Below, piece by piece: positions 1-8,084 of a stretch of 64,000 nucleotides of DNA. This DNA is from Mesorhizobium amorphae (lineage in GTDB: Bacteria; Pseudomonadota; Alphaproteobacteria; Rhizobiales; Rhizobiaceae), in contig NZ_JHQS01000006.1 of NCBI RefSeq assembly GCF_014843845.1, positions 62,001 through 126,000 on the forward strand, written 5' to 3'. Both the position numbers and the translations under genes were made by a program. The notes under the pieces were generated by a model, which saw only the letters and a program-made list of their open reading frames with translations, had not been told where the DNA came from and ran no database searches. The first letter of the stretch is position 1, and every line of letters starts with the position of its first letter.

Positions 1-1
1 C

Positions 2-445
2 GGCTATGCCGCAAGCTGGATGGTTGCGGGCGCAGTGCTGCTGTCCTTGGCCTTCGCGGTTGGGCTGACCGCTCCGGCATCTTGGCTGCCGCTCACGGCA
101 GCGGCAATTCTTGCCCTTGTTTGGCAGATTTCGCCCGCCAAGCAGATTTGTCTCAATCGATGCCACGTCCGGCCGGAGCTGGCCGCGTTCGGGCCGGCGG
201 CCGATCTCGACGCGATCCATTTCGGTGCGGCGCACGGCGTCTGGTGTGTCGGCTCATGCTGGACATTGATGCTGTTGCCCTTGCTGGTTGCGTATGGGCA
301 TATCGCCGCCATGGCCGCGGTCGCGCTGTGGCTTTTCGCCGAGCGTCTCGACCGGCCGGTGCCACCGCGCTGGAGCTGGCGCGGCCCGGGCAAGGCCATC
401 CGCATTGCGGTTGCGCAAATAGGGATGCGACCGCCGCGCAGCTAA
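2..445 (+). CDS. DUF2182-type metal-binding membrane protein, 3' part
   Basis: The reading frame is open from the first bases, so the gene begins left of the window; an internal ATG at 20 is not taken as the start. The visible 147 residues hold three hydrophobic stretches (around residues 7-20, 25-38 and 85-103) and a C-terminal basic tail. The spacing of small hydrophobic helices with a G/H/W-rich segment between them resembles the C-terminal half of DUF2182, a family of predicted metal-binding integral membrane proteins of unknown role. A small intergenic palindrome starts immediately after the stop codon. Family assignment is by recognition only. Confidence 0.6.
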   Translation, partial: GYAASWMVAGAVLLSLAFAVGLTAPASWLPLTAAAILALVWQISPAKQICLNRCHVRPELAAFGPAADLDAIHFGAAHGVWCVGSCWTLMLLPLLVAYGHIAAMAAVALWLFAERLDRPVPPRWSWRGPGKAIRIAVAQIGMRPPRS

Positions 446-547
446 AGCAATTCCGGCAAAAGTGCGTAGCGGTTTTCCGTCCGGAATCGCGTCAAAACAA
501 AAGGATAGAGCGGTTCTGCGTTTCCGTGAAACGGTGAATCGCTCCAG
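446..547. repeat. Rhizobial intergenic palindromic element (two-hairpin form)
   Basis: This stretch starts right after the stop codon of the upstream gene. It contains one hairpin with arms GCAATTCCGG and CCGGAATCGC around AAAAGTGCGTAGCGG, followed by a second with arms GAGCGGTTC and GAATCGCTC. The same left core (CAATTCC, AAAAGTG, AGCGG) reappears truncated near 5454, and related cores are at 3165, 36480 and 49541. It belongs to the RIME/REP-like class of small dispersed rhizobial repeats. It may act in mRNA 3' ends, but no function is shown. Confidence 0.75.
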
Positions 548-895
548 CAGATCGCACGGCGGCGAATCGCCGGAACGAATCATCCGGCGCGAATCAAAAA
601 AGAAGCCGTTCAAGGTCCCCCCTTGAACGGCTGGTCGAGTCCCCTGCTCCCCTGAACTCTTGACTGAAGTGCTGCCGATCGTTGCGAAACGACCGTTTTT
701 GGAGTGGTTTTGGTGTGCCACAGCCGCCGCCGGACAGCAACGTAAACCACTTGTTAACCTTAACGTCCCCGACCCGTGAACAAGTGTTAACGATGCTGGC
801 ACGCATCCTGCAACGCAACGCATGTAGTCATCGGAGGGCGCCCTGTCTGTTCGCCGATGGGACATGAAAAGACAGATTGCGCGGAAGAGCACAAA
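548..895. other. Intergenic region with a minus-strand terminator-like hairpin
   Basis: There is no convincing protein gene here. The main structure is a hairpin at about 604-629 with arms GCCGTTCAAGG and CCTTGAACGGC. On the minus strand it is followed by a run of six T. No annotated minus-strand gene ends here, so it may terminate an unannotated minus-strand small RNA starting somewhere in 700-800. The rest up to 895 is the upstream region of the PAS gene. Confidence 0.5.
600..632 (-). terminator. Rho-independent terminator on the minus strand, possible small-RNA 3' end
   Basis: An 11-bp perfect stem with a 4-5 nt loop is followed on the minus strand by CTTCTTTTTTG. This is the standard intrinsic terminator layout. 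No protein gene on the minus strand ends nearby. Confidence 0.6.
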
Positions 896-1534
896 ATGAA
901 CCAGAACGGATCGATCACGCTGTTCCATTATTGGAACCGGCTGCGTGATGGGCGCTCCGCCCCGAAGCGTTCGGAAGTGGAGCCTGCCGACATCAAATCG
1001 CTGCTTGCCGACACGTTCATCCTCGAAAGGGATACGCGCGGCGAAGCGGTGTTCCGGCTTGCCGGCACCAGGCTTTGCGCCGGATATGGCCGTGAACTCA
1101 AGGGGTTCTCCTTTCCCTCCCTGTGGCGCGAGAAGGACCAGCGGCTCGTCGCGCGGCTGGTTCACGGCGTCTTCGACCAGAAGTCGGTGGTGCTCATCAC
1201 CTATGAGGGTTTTAGCCGCAACGGCCGTTCCAACAAATTCGAACTGCTTGCCCTGCCGCTCGACGGCGGCGTCGAGAATCCGCGCTGCATGGGCGTCATC
1301 AGCGCCGCCGAAAGGCCGTTCTGGCTAGGTGCCGATCCGATCACCGATGCACTGATCGATTCGATCCGCGTCGTCGATCCGGACAAGGAGCCGATGTTCC
1401 TGAAGAACCGGCCGGCGATCAGCGTTCCCTCGCTTGTCCCCTCCGAATACGACCCGCCCGAAACGATTTCGGCGCTCGGCCGCGCGCGCCGCATCCGCCA
1501 TCTCGTGGTGTTCGACGGCGGGCGTGGGGAATAG
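896..1534 (+). CDS. PAS domain protein (PAS_5 / DUF1457 type)
   Basis: A 212-residue cytoplasmic protein without signal peptide or membrane helix. The pattern at the N-terminus (LFHYWNRLRDGR, then ADIKSLLADTFILE) and the following F-RLAGTRL-GREL segment match the PAS_5 family of alphaproteobacterial single-PAS proteins, whose ligand and partner are mostly unknown. An in-frame ATG exists at 857, but 896 is chosen because GGAAGAG lies 8-10 nt upstream and homologues begin with a short run before the LFHYW block. It is followed 128 bp later by a PilZ protein in the same direction, suggesting a signalling neighbourhood but not necessarily one operon. Confidence 0.8.
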   Translation: MNQNGSITLFHYWNRLRDGRSAPKRSEVEPADIKSLLADTFILERDTRGEAVFRLAGTRLCAGYGRELKGFSFPSLWREKDQRLVARLVHGVFDQKSVVLITYEGFSRNGRSNKFELLALPLDGGVENPRCMGVISAAERPFWLGADPITDALIDSIRVVDPDKEPMFLKNRPAISVPSLVPSEYDPPETISALGRARRIRHLVVFDGGRGE

Positions 1535-1662
1535 TTCAAATCTGAAGTTTTATCTTAAGGCTGACGGCGGACTTTTCTTCTTTGTTAACCTGCATGGCTG
1601 TACTTTTCCGGGTGAAATTCCTCGCATCGACGCGCGGGAATGCCAACGGGGTGTAGGCAGTC

Positions 1663-2280
1663 ATGAGGTCAGCGGCGGTCGACTACGCGCCGTCCCACGC
1701 CGAAAGGCGTAACTTTCAGCGCGTCCGGGTCAAGATCTATGGGCGCTTCATGCTGGAAGACCGCACCGAGCACCCGTGCCAAGTGATCGACATGTCGCCT
1801 GGCAATGTCGCGTTGCGCACCGACCGCATCGGCATGCCCGGCGAAAAAGTCATCGCCTATATCGACCACATCGGCCGCATCGAAGGCGTCGTCACCCGCA
1901 CCTCGCAGGACGGCTTCGCCATGACCGTCATTGCCTCGGAGCGCAAGAAGGACAAGCTCGCCGCGCAGCTGACCTGGCTCGCCAACAAGCACGAGCTCGA
2001 CCTGCCGGAAGACCGCCGCCACGAGCGCGTCGCGCCGCGCAATCCGATGAGCGTGCTCCAGCTTACCGACGGACGCCAGTACCAGTGCCGCATCATCGAC
2101 CTGTCGCTGTCGGGCGCGGCGATCGAGATCGACGTCAAGCCGGCCATCGGCATCCAGGTCATGCTGGGCACGATGCGCGGCCAGGTGGTGCGTCACTTCG
2201 AGGATGGCGTCGCCGTCGAATTCGCCGTCATCCAGCGCCCGGAAACCCTGGACTCCGAATTCAACGCGCCGCGCTCCTGA
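1663..2280 (+). CDS. Tandem PilZ domain protein
   Basis: The 205-residue soluble protein contains two PilZ-like units. The first starts at ERRNFQRVRV (residues 14-23), with its D-x-S-x-x-G-N equivalent DMSPGN near 45. The second starts at DRRHERV (about 116), with DLSLSGA near 146. The RxxxR plus D/NxSxxG pair is the c-di-GMP binding signature, seen best in the second unit (RRHER ... DLSLSG). A c-di-GMP effector role is therefore likely. Partner and output are unknown. An intrinsic terminator follows the stop codon, so the gene is probably monocistronic. Confidence 0.85.
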   Translation: MRSAAVDYAPSHAERRNFQRVRVKIYGRFMLEDRTEHPCQVIDMSPGNVALRTDRIGMPGEKVIAYIDHIGRIEGVVTRTSQDGFAMTVIASERKKDKLAAQLTWLANKHELDLPEDRRHERVAPRNPMSVLQLTDGRQYQCRIIDLSLSGAAIEIDVKPAIGIQVMLGTMRGQVVRHFEDGVAVEFAVIQRPETLDSEFNAPRS

Positions 2281-2305
2281 CGAGCGGTAATCCGCCAGAC
2301 GATTG

Positions 2306-2333
2306 AACCGGCCCATTGCGGCCGGTTTTTTTG
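2306..2333 (+). terminator. Rho-independent terminator after the PilZ gene
   Basis: Arms AACCGGCC and GGCCGGTT enclose a 6-nt loop, followed by an uninterrupted T run. It lies 26 bp after the PilZ stop codon. Confidence 0.85.
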
Positions 2334-2550
2334 TTGTTCTCACTGACGCCTGCGACCAAAATGACCCACGCTGAGACACGGGTTGCACACCGGCAAAAGC
2401 CGGCTCCGGAGAAGGTCCAAGCAATTTTAGATCAAACTAATTCAAATTTTATGTTTATTCTATTGGCGTTTTACTCAATGTCTACTTCGGGTTTTTGCGT
2501 CAAATAAATCCGCCTGTGACAAGGTCTCCTCAAACGGGGAGACTAAAACA

Positions 2551-3156
2551 ATGAAGAAGACGAGGGGCAAGCTGTTGCTCATGGCAATGGCGATGCAGCT
2601 TTCCGCTTTGGCTACAGCCTATGCAGGGCCGGTCTTCATGCACACGGGCGGCCGCACCACCCAGCCGGTCGGCCACTACGAATTCTGCCAGAAGCTTCCA
2701 GGAGAATGCACCGAAAGGACGCCGAGGCAGGCACCGATCGACCTGACCCGCAAGCTCTGGGCGAAGATCGTCAGCATCAACAATTCGGTCAACACCAGGA
2801 TCACGCCGCGCACCGACATGGAAATGTGGGGCAAGGAAGAGGTCTGGTCCTATCCCGACAGCGGCTTTGGCGACTGCGAGGACTATGCGCTGGAAAAGCG
2901 CCGCGAGCTGATGAACATCGGCGTCCCTGCCGGCGACCTCCTGATGACGGTGGCGCGCCAGCCCAATGGCGACGGCCATGCGGTACTCACCGTGCGCACC
3001 AGCCTCGGCGAGTTCATCCTCGACAATCTGCAGCTCAAGGTGCTGGCCTGGACCGACACCGACTACACCTACCTGAAGCGCCAATCGACGGAGAATTCGG
3101 GCGTTTGGGTGACAATCAACGATGGCCGCGAGGACGCGGTCGCCAGCGTCCGCTGA
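2551..3156 (+). CDS. Periplasmic transglutaminase-like cysteine peptidase (BTLCP family)
   Basis: The 201-residue product has a signal peptide (basic MKKTRGK, hydrophobic stretch to about residue 22, cleavage after AYA). The mature part carries the papain-like triad of the bacterial transglutaminase-like family: Cys in GDCEDY (about 110), His in GHAVL (about 145) and Asp in LDN (about 158). These proteins (DUF920, LapG-like) are periplasmic proteases. LapG itself cleaves an adhesin under c-di-GMP control, but no LapD-like receptor or adhesin is adjacent here, so the substrate is unknown. The ATG is preceded by GGGGAGA. Confidence 0.88.
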   Translation: MKKTRGKLLLMAMAMQLSALATAYAGPVFMHTGGRTTQPVGHYEFCQKLPGECTERTPRQAPIDLTRKLWAKIVSINNSVNTRITPRTDMEMWGKEEVWSYPDSGFGDCEDYALEKRRELMNIGVPAGDLLMTVARQPNGDGHAVLTVRTSLGEFILDNLQLKVLAWTDTDYTYLKRQSTENSGVWVTINDGREDAVASVR

Positions 3157-3164
3157 GGGCGCCA

Positions 3165-3213
3165 ATGCATGTCGCCCAAAAAGTGCGCAGCGGTTTGGGA
3201 TAACGACATGCAT
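3165..3213. repeat. Rhizobial intergenic palindromic element (ATGCATGTCG type)
   Basis: A 49-bp element with 10-bp perfect arms ATGCATGTCG and CGACATGCAT around CCCAAAA-GTGCGCAGCGG-TTTGGG, itself an internal hairpin. The first 23 bases recur at 36480. Its central AAAAGTG and AGCGG are shared with the element at 446. Confidence 0.85.
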
Positions 3214-3260
3214 AGAGCAAGAGGTTAAGCGCATCGCATGAATGCGACGCGCCTAGGGAG

Positions 3261-3338
3261 AAAACCCGGTCGAGTCCCCACCCTCCCCGTCCCCAACGAC
3301 CGGGTTTTAGGAGCCGGCCCCGTCCCCGGGCCGGCTCC
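3261..3338. terminator. Two tandem GC-rich hairpins, the first terminator-like
   Basis: The first hairpin has arms AAAACCCGGTCG (3261-3272) and CGACCGGGTTTT (3297-3308). The second has arms GGAGCCGGCCC (3310-3320) and GGGCCGGCTCC (3328-3338). The stretch 3157-3512 holds these hairpins, the palindromic repeat and the NYN gene leader; I see no protein gene in it. The first hairpin probably ends the protease transcript. Confidence 0.6.
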
Positions 3339-3512
3339 GCCATTTCTGGAGTAAGCTGTCGAAATTCTGATCGAAGATACGGTTTCAATAGCTCAGATTT
3401 CTGTTTGCGGCCCGCCTCTGCTACAACAGCAAGTAGCGCGAACCGGGTCCGGCCATGGTTTCTCCGGCCAGAGTTCGAAATCCGAGAGTGCGCCAGCCGC
3501 GAGAAGTCCTGC

Positions 3513-4262
3513 ATGCCGACCGAACCCCGATCACCGCGCTTGGCGGTGCTTATCGACGCTGATAACGCTTCCGCCAAGATTGTCGACGGCCTGTTCGAGG
3601 AGATCGCCAAGATCGGCGAGGCCAGCGTCCGCCGCATCTATGGTGACTTCGCAAATGCCCGGTCGAAGGGATGGGCTGACGTTTTGTCGAAGCACGCGAT
3701 CATTCCGCAGCAGCAGTTTGCTTACACCACTGGGAAGAACGCTTCCGATATCACACTCGTGATCGACGCGATGGACCTGCTTCACAGTGGTCGCTTCGAC
3801 GGCTTCTGTCTGGTCTCTTCCGACAGTGACTTCACCCGGCTTGCCGCACGCATACGTGAACAAGGCGTTGATGTGTTCGGGTTTGGGGAGCAGAAAACCC
3901 CGGAGAGTTTCCGGCAGGCATGTCGCCGTTTCGTCTATACCGAAAACCTTCTCCGCGGCGCTGAGGATAGTCAGGATGCTGCGCCGGCTAGAAAGCCACT
4001 TGAGGTGCCGAGCGCCGCGACGCCCATACTGCGGAAGGTCATCGGCCAGATGGAAAGCGAAGATGGCTGGGTGCTTCTAGGCACCTTCGGCAAGCAGCTT
4101 TTAAACCTCTTCTCCGACTTCGACCCTCGCACCTACGGCTTCAGCAAACTTAGCGACCTGGTGAGGAATACAGCCGCATTCGATATTGAAAATCCCAAAG
4201 GTGGGGCCATGCGAATACGGATCAAAGCTGCAGCGAAAAAAGGGAAAAGCAAATCCGAGTGA
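3513..4262 (+). CDS. NYN domain nuclease-like protein with C-terminal OST-HTH/LOTUS domain
   Basis: A 249-residue soluble protein. Residues 9-150 form a NYN (PIN-like) domain, with acidic residues in LIDADN (about 13-18), DITLVIDAMD (about 78-87) and SSDSDFT (about 100-106). These are the expected metal-binding positions of LabA-like RNases. Residues 165-240 (TPILRKVIGQMESEDGWVLLG ... LIFSDFDPRTYGFSKLSDL) match the OST-HTH/LOTUS winged helix that binds RNA. The ATG at 3513 is chosen over upstream TTG because it begins the conserved domain a few residues later. An ankyrin gene starts 7 bp after the stop, so the two are probably co-transcribed. Confidence 0.88.
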   Translation: MPTEPRSPRLAVLIDADNASAKIVDGLFEEIAKIGEASVRRIYGDFANARSKGWADVLSKHAIIPQQQFAYTTGKNASDITLVIDAMDLLHSGRFDGFCLVSSDSDFTRLAARIREQGVDVFGFGEQKTPESFRQACRRFVYTENLLRGAEDSQDAAPARKPLEVPSAATPILRKVIGQMESEDGWVLLGTFGKQLLNLFSDFDPRTYGFSKLSDLVRNTAAFDIENPKGGAMRIRIKAAAKKGKSKSE

Positions 4263-4269
4263 CGCCGTC

Positions 4270-4824
4270 ATGCTGGAAATCCCGGAAGACCGATGCGAGC
4301 GCCACAGGCTGTTCAAGGCCATCGACGATGCCTTCAAGGCCGGTGACTTCGAGGGCCTTGCCAAGGCCCTCGGCGGCTCGTCGCGCTGGTACGACGAGGC
4401 GATGCCATTCGAGCTCGGCCTCGGCCATCCGCTGGAATATGCGATCTACTGGAGTTCATCTCCCTTCATCTCGACCTTGCTCGATGCGGGTTCGAATCCG
4501 AACTACGGGGACCACGCCGGATTTCCTTCGATCATCGCGGCACTGTCCACCGAGCGGACGGACAAGCTCGAAATCATCCGCATCCTGATCGACCACGGCG
4601 CGGACGCCAACATGCGGGGCGTCAACGACTGGACGCCGCTCCACTATGCGGTGGCCATGCGCGACGCAGAGGCGATCCGCCTGCTTCTGGCGGCGGGCGC
4701 CGACCCCTCGCTCAAATCCCGCATCGATGACTATACGACAGCCCTAGCGGAAGCCGATGCGGCCGGCTTCGAAGCCGGCGCTTCATTGCTGCGTGATGCG
4801 ATGCGCAGGCGCGGTTCCGATTGA
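4270..4824 (+). CDS. Ankyrin repeat protein
   Basis: The 184-residue protein contains about four ankyrin units. The clearest is residues 100-155, where LIDHGADANMRGVNDWTPLHYAV and LLLAAGADPSLK show the TPLHYA and AGAD consensus. Ankyrin repeats mediate protein binding; no enzymatic domain is visible. The ATG at 4270 lies 7 bp after the NYN gene stop, suggesting translation coupling and a possible functional link with that RNase-like protein (inference). Confidence 0.85.
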   Translation: MLEIPEDRCERHRLFKAIDDAFKAGDFEGLAKALGGSSRWYDEAMPFELGLGHPLEYAIYWSSSPFISTLLDAGSNPNYGDHAGFPSIIAALSTERTDKLEIIRILIDHGADANMRGVNDWTPLHYAVAMRDAEAIRLLLAAGADPSLKSRIDDYTTALAEADAAGFEAGASLLRDAMRRRGSD

Positions 4825-4882
4825 TGCTCGATCGTGGTGCGCAACCATAGTGGAAGAGCCGAAGACCTATCCGGATTTTACC

Positions 4883-5410
4883 TCAGGCCTTCTTCAGCCC
4901 TTCCTTGAACCGCTTGCCGTTGGCGACATAGTGTGCGGCCGAGCCGCGAAACCTGGCGATCGCTGCTTCGTCCAGTTCCCTCACCACCTTCGCGGGCGAG
5001 CCGACGATCAGCGAATTGTCGGGGAACTCCTTGCCTTCTGTCACCAGGGCGCCGGCGCCGACCAGCGAATTCCTGCCGACCCTCGCCCCATTGAGCACGA
5101 TCGCGCCCATGCCGATCAGGCTGTTGTCGCCGATCGTGCAGCCATGCAGCAGCGCGCGGTGGCCGATCGTGCAGCCCTCGCCGATGGTCAGCGGAAAGCC
5201 GGGATCGGTGTGCATGACCGTATGTTCCTGCACATTGGTCTCGGCGCCGATGACGATCGGCTCATTGTCGCCCCGGATGACGACACCGAACCAGAAGCCG
5301 GCATTGCGGCCGACCCTGATGTCACCGATCAGCGTCGCGTCCGGCGCGATCCAGTTGCTGTCGGCGTCCTCGAAGCTGGGGGCTTTCCCGTCGATCGCAT
5401 AGGCCGGCAT
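4883..5410 (-). CDS. Gamma carbonic anhydrase / left-handed beta-helix protein
   Basis: The 175-residue protein is built of hexapeptide repeats (IAPDATLIGDIRVGRNAGFWFGVVIRGD ... IGEGCTIGHRALLHGCTIGDNSLIGMGA). It shows the VIRGDNEPIVIGAETNVQEHTVMH block and histidines near 66, 83 and 88 that bind the metal in gamma carbonic anhydrases of the YrdA/PaaY type. A trimeric cytoplasmic zinc- or iron-binding enzyme is expected; true carbonic anhydrase activity varies in this subfamily. It is transcribed alone, with a truncated palindromic repeat upstream. Confidence 0.88.
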   Translation of the reverse strand: MPAYAIDGKAPSFEDADSNWIAPDATLIGDIRVGRNAGFWFGVVIRGDNEPIVIGAETNVQEHTVMHTDPGFPLTIGEGCTIGHRALLHGCTIGDNSLIGMGAIVLNGARVGRNSLVGAGALVTEGKEFPDNSLIVGSPAKVVRELDEAAIARFRGSAAHYVANGKRFKEGLKKA

Positions 5411-5452
5411 CTCGTCTCCGAATCGTCTCGAGCCACGTAGTCGTTCGAGACT

Positions 5453-5481
5453 AGAGCAATTCCAGGAAAAGTGCCTAGCGG
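5453..5481. repeat. Truncated rhizobial palindromic element
   Basis: The bases AGAGCAATTCCAGGAAAAG, followed by TGCCTAGCGG, match the left third of the repeat at 446. The right part is missing. It lies between the gamma carbonic anhydrase start and the next minus-strand gene's stop codon. Confidence 0.65.
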
Positions 5482-5494
5482 GCCAGCCATCCTA

Positions 5495-5833
5495 TCAAAA
5501 GCTGAACTGCTCCAAGGGCGTGTTCGCCCACGACGCAATTGCGATCAGAACAACGCCCAGCGCCAGCGCCCAGGCGATGGCCGTGCAGCCGCAGGAGATC
5601 AGCGCCAGGGTCGAGATGCGGCCTTGCCTGCGGGCATCCAGGGCATCGTTGACCAGCATGAACGGCCCGGCGCAAGCCGTCGCGGCCAGCGAGCGCAGGA
5701 CATGCGTCGGTGAGACATAGGGTTCGGCAAAGGCAAGCCGGCGACCCGACATCAGCTCCATCGCCGATCCAGCCAGGCCGCATGCGGTCAGGCCGACCGC
5801 AAAAGCAAACAGAACGAGCTCCACGGGGCCCAT
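5495..5833 (-). CDS. Small membrane protein of unknown function
   Basis: The 112-residue product starts MGPVELVLFAF and has about three hydrophobic helices (residues 4-22, 45-62 and 78-103). Between the first two lies the loop GRRLAFAEPYVSPTHVLRS. I recognise no named function, although similar short proteins are common in rhizobia. The start at 5833 is chosen because GGGAGGTAAAG directly precedes the ATG; a longer in-frame extension to 6016 is of low-complexity type and has no good ribosome site. The next gene (5964) is divergent. Confidence 0.72.
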   Translation of the reverse strand: MGPVELVLFAFAVGLTACGLAGSAMELMSGRRLAFAEPYVSPTHVLRSLAATACAGPFMLVNDALDARRQGRISTLALISCGCTAIAWALALGVVLIAIASWANTPLEQFSF

Positions 5834-5963
5834 CTTTACCTCCCGTTTACCATGAAACCGCACAGTCGGTTTCGAAACGGGCGCTGCAAGAGCCATGCCG
5901 CGCCATGTGTGCCGCCCCAGGACACCTGCGGGAGAGTTACAGGCGACGACATCGGGGATTGCG

Positions 5964-6695
5964 ATGAAGCAGGCAGCGGCCGCTAACTGTCCGGAATTCG
6001 ACATCGTCGATTCCACGCTGATGAAGCGGGTGTTCTATATTTTCGCGGCGCTGGCGCTGTTGTCGGTGGTGATCAGCCTGGGCGGCAAATGGCTTGGCCG
6101 CTCGATCGCCATGGCCGGCTACACCGACGACACGACGATCCATGAGGTGGTGATCGGCAACAATGTCATCGCCGTGCCGGCAAACATGATCCGGTTCGAG
6201 CAGGCGCGGCGTGACGGCATCGCCTCGCGGCTCGACCTCTATCTGCGATATCCCGAGATGGACGGCTACAGCGCCGCCGCCCGCGACGACTTCAATCACA
6301 CCGGATCGAGCAGGGACATCGTCTTCCTGTCGTTCGAGCAACAGATGATGTCGCGTGACATGAGCGGCCGCTTCACCCCGATCTACAGCGCCTTGATCGC
6401 TCAGCCGGGCACAGCGGGACCAGGCGGCACGACGCTTTATCGCTTCACCGAAAAATCAGGCTACCTCAACGAGCTGCTTGCGGTCGCCAAGCGCCCAGGC
6501 AAGGACCCGTTCGTCGCGCGTTGCCTGAGCGGACCGACTGCCGAGGAATCGCTGGCGCCCTGCGAGCGCGACATCCATGTCGGCGACGGCCTCAGTCTCA
6601 CCTATCGCTTTCCGCGGGAGTTTCTCGGCGACTGGCAGGCGCTTGATGCCGCGATTGCCGCCCAGACCGCGCATGCGCTGAAGACAGGGCGCTAA
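5964..6695 (+). CDS. Membrane-anchored protein of unknown function
   Basis: A 243-residue protein with one transmembrane segment near residues 22-42 (VFYIFAALALLSVVISLGG) and a large periplasmic domain. It contains no motif I can name. The segment VPANMIRFEQARRDG ... LDLYLRYPEMDGYS is well structured, and two cysteines (RCLSGP and APCERD) could pair. The start at 5964 gives a short cytoplasmic tail; ATG 6021 would begin right at the membrane helix and is an alternative. Its promoter region is shared with the divergent small membrane protein gene. Confidence 0.75.
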   Translation: MKQAAAANCPEFDIVDSTLMKRVFYIFAALALLSVVISLGGKWLGRSIAMAGYTDDTTIHEVVIGNNVIAVPANMIRFEQARRDGIASRLDLYLRYPEMDGYSAAARDDFNHTGSSRDIVFLSFEQQMMSRDMSGRFTPIYSALIAQPGTAGPGGTTLYRFTEKSGYLNELLAVAKRPGKDPFVARCLSGPTAEESLAPCERDIHVGDGLSLTYRFPREFLGDWQALDAAIAAQTAHALKTGR

Positions 6696-6775
6696 AGCCC
6701 TTCGTTGCCTATTCACAAATGCAAACGGCTGGCCGGGCCGCATCGCTGCAGCACCGACCAGCCGCGAATTCAGGC

Positions 6776-6979
6776 TCAGGCCAGATCGATGTCGAGGATC
6801 GCCATCGAGAAATTGTAGTCGCCATCATCCTCGTCCTTGAAGACGATGCCGAGGAATTCGTCGCCGACATAGACCTCGGCCGAATCCTCCTTGCGCGGAC
6901 GCGCCTTCACCTGGAGCTTGGGATTCTGGAAGACGCGCTTGAAATAGGCGTCCAGTTTTCTGATTTCGTCCGGCTTCAA
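6776..6979 (-). CDS. DUF3126 family protein
   Basis: The 67-residue product (KPDEIRKLDAYFKRVF ... VYVGDEFLGIVFKDEDDGD) matches DUF3126, a short acidic alphaproteobacterial family of unknown role. No ATG precedes the conserved start. TTG at 6979 is the likely initiator because CGGAGAAG sits 4 nt upstream and the family consensus begins right there (MKPDEI). It lies downstream of cysE on the same strand, an order common in rhizobia. Confidence 0.85.
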   Translation of the reverse strand: MKPDEIRKLDAYFKRVFQNPKLQVKARPRKEDSAEVYVGDEFLGIVFKDEDDGDYNFSMAILDIDLA

Positions 6980-7130
6980 AAGTCTTCTCCGAAATGTCGG
7001 GCTTGTTCGTTGGAACGCGCTTCTGACACGCAGACGATGGCGATGTAAAGGCAAGCCGTAGGGATATGACGCGGGAACTGAGCGGCCGAAGCAGGCACCC
7101 GGAATCCGGCTGCCCACTCGGACGCGAAAA

Positions 7131-7979
7131 TCAGATGTCGAAGCTGACGACGTGGTCCATCGTCTGCGACGGCAGAAGCTGGTCCATCTGCCGCGAAGGC
7201 TGATCGCAACCGGTCTCGCCGACGACGCGCGCCGGCACGCCGGCAACCGTCTTGTTGTGCGGCACCGGCGACAGCACCACCGAGCCCGCCGCGATCTTCG
7301 AGCAATGGCCGACTTCGATGTTGCCGAGGATCTTGGCGCCGGCGCCGATGAGCACGCCACGGCGGATCTTCGGATGACGGTCGCCGCCGGCCTTGCCGGT
7401 GCCGCCGAGCGTCACGCCGTGCAGGATCGACACGTCGTCCTCGATCACCGCGGTCTCGCCGACGACGAGGCCGGTGGCATGATCGATGAAGATGCCCTTG
7501 CCGATGCGGGCGGCCGGATTGATGTCGGTCTGGAACACCGAGGACGAGCGGCTCTGCAGATAGAGCGCGAAATCCCTGCGGCCCTGGTTCCACAGCCAAT
7601 GCGCCAGCCTATGGGTCTGGATGGCATGAAAACCCTTGAAATAGAGCACCGGCATGATGAAGCGGTCGCAGGCCGGATCGCGATCGTAATAGGCCTGGAT
7701 ATCGACGCGCACCGTCGTCGGCCAGTCCTTGTCGTCGGCCAGCATCGACTTGAAGGTCTGGCGAATGAGGTCTGAGCCGACGTCCTGATGGTCGAGGCGC
7801 TCGGCCAACCGGTGGATGACCGCTTCCTCCAGGCTTTCCTGATTGAGGATGGTGGAATAGAGGAACGCCGCCAGCAGCGGATCGCGGTTGACCGCTTCCA
7901 TCGCCTCATCGCGGATCGAGCGCCAGATCGGATCGACCGGCTGAACCACACTGGGACGGGCAATCGTAATGCTGTTCAT
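7131..7979 (-). CDS. cysE: Serine O-acetyltransferase
   Basis: This 282-residue protein makes O-acetylserine from serine and acetyl-CoA, the first step of cysteine synthesis. The N-terminal helical domain (residues 15-140) includes the DPAC-x-RF segment. The C-terminal left-handed beta-helix has hexapeptide repeats and the diagnostic HGVTLGGTGKAGGDRHPKI loop, with the catalytic Asp in the DPAC region and His in IDHATG. The C-terminal tail ends in DHVVSFDI, the usual CysK-binding end with a final Ile. DUF3126 follows on the same strand. Confidence 0.96.
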   Translation of the reverse strand: MNSITIARPSVVQPVDPIWRSIRDEAMEAVNRDPLLAAFLYSTILNQESLEEAVIHRLAERLDHQDVGSDLIRQTFKSMLADDKDWPTTVRVDIQAYYDRDPACDRFIMPVLYFKGFHAIQTHRLAHWLWNQGRRDFALYLQSRSSSVFQTDINPAARIGKGIFIDHATGLVVGETAVIEDDVSILHGVTLGGTGKAGGDRHPKIRRGVLIGAGAKILGNIEVGHCSKIAAGSVVLSPVPHNKTVAGVPARVVGETGCDQPSRQMDQLLPSQTMDHVVSFDI

Positions 7980-8084
7980 CGACGGTCTCCGGCCTGCCGG
8001 CTATTCTCCGGCCGCACATATAAGCCAGATCGTAGCAGGATTGAACTCAATTTTCCTTAGTGCTCTGTCAAATGGATTTGGTTC

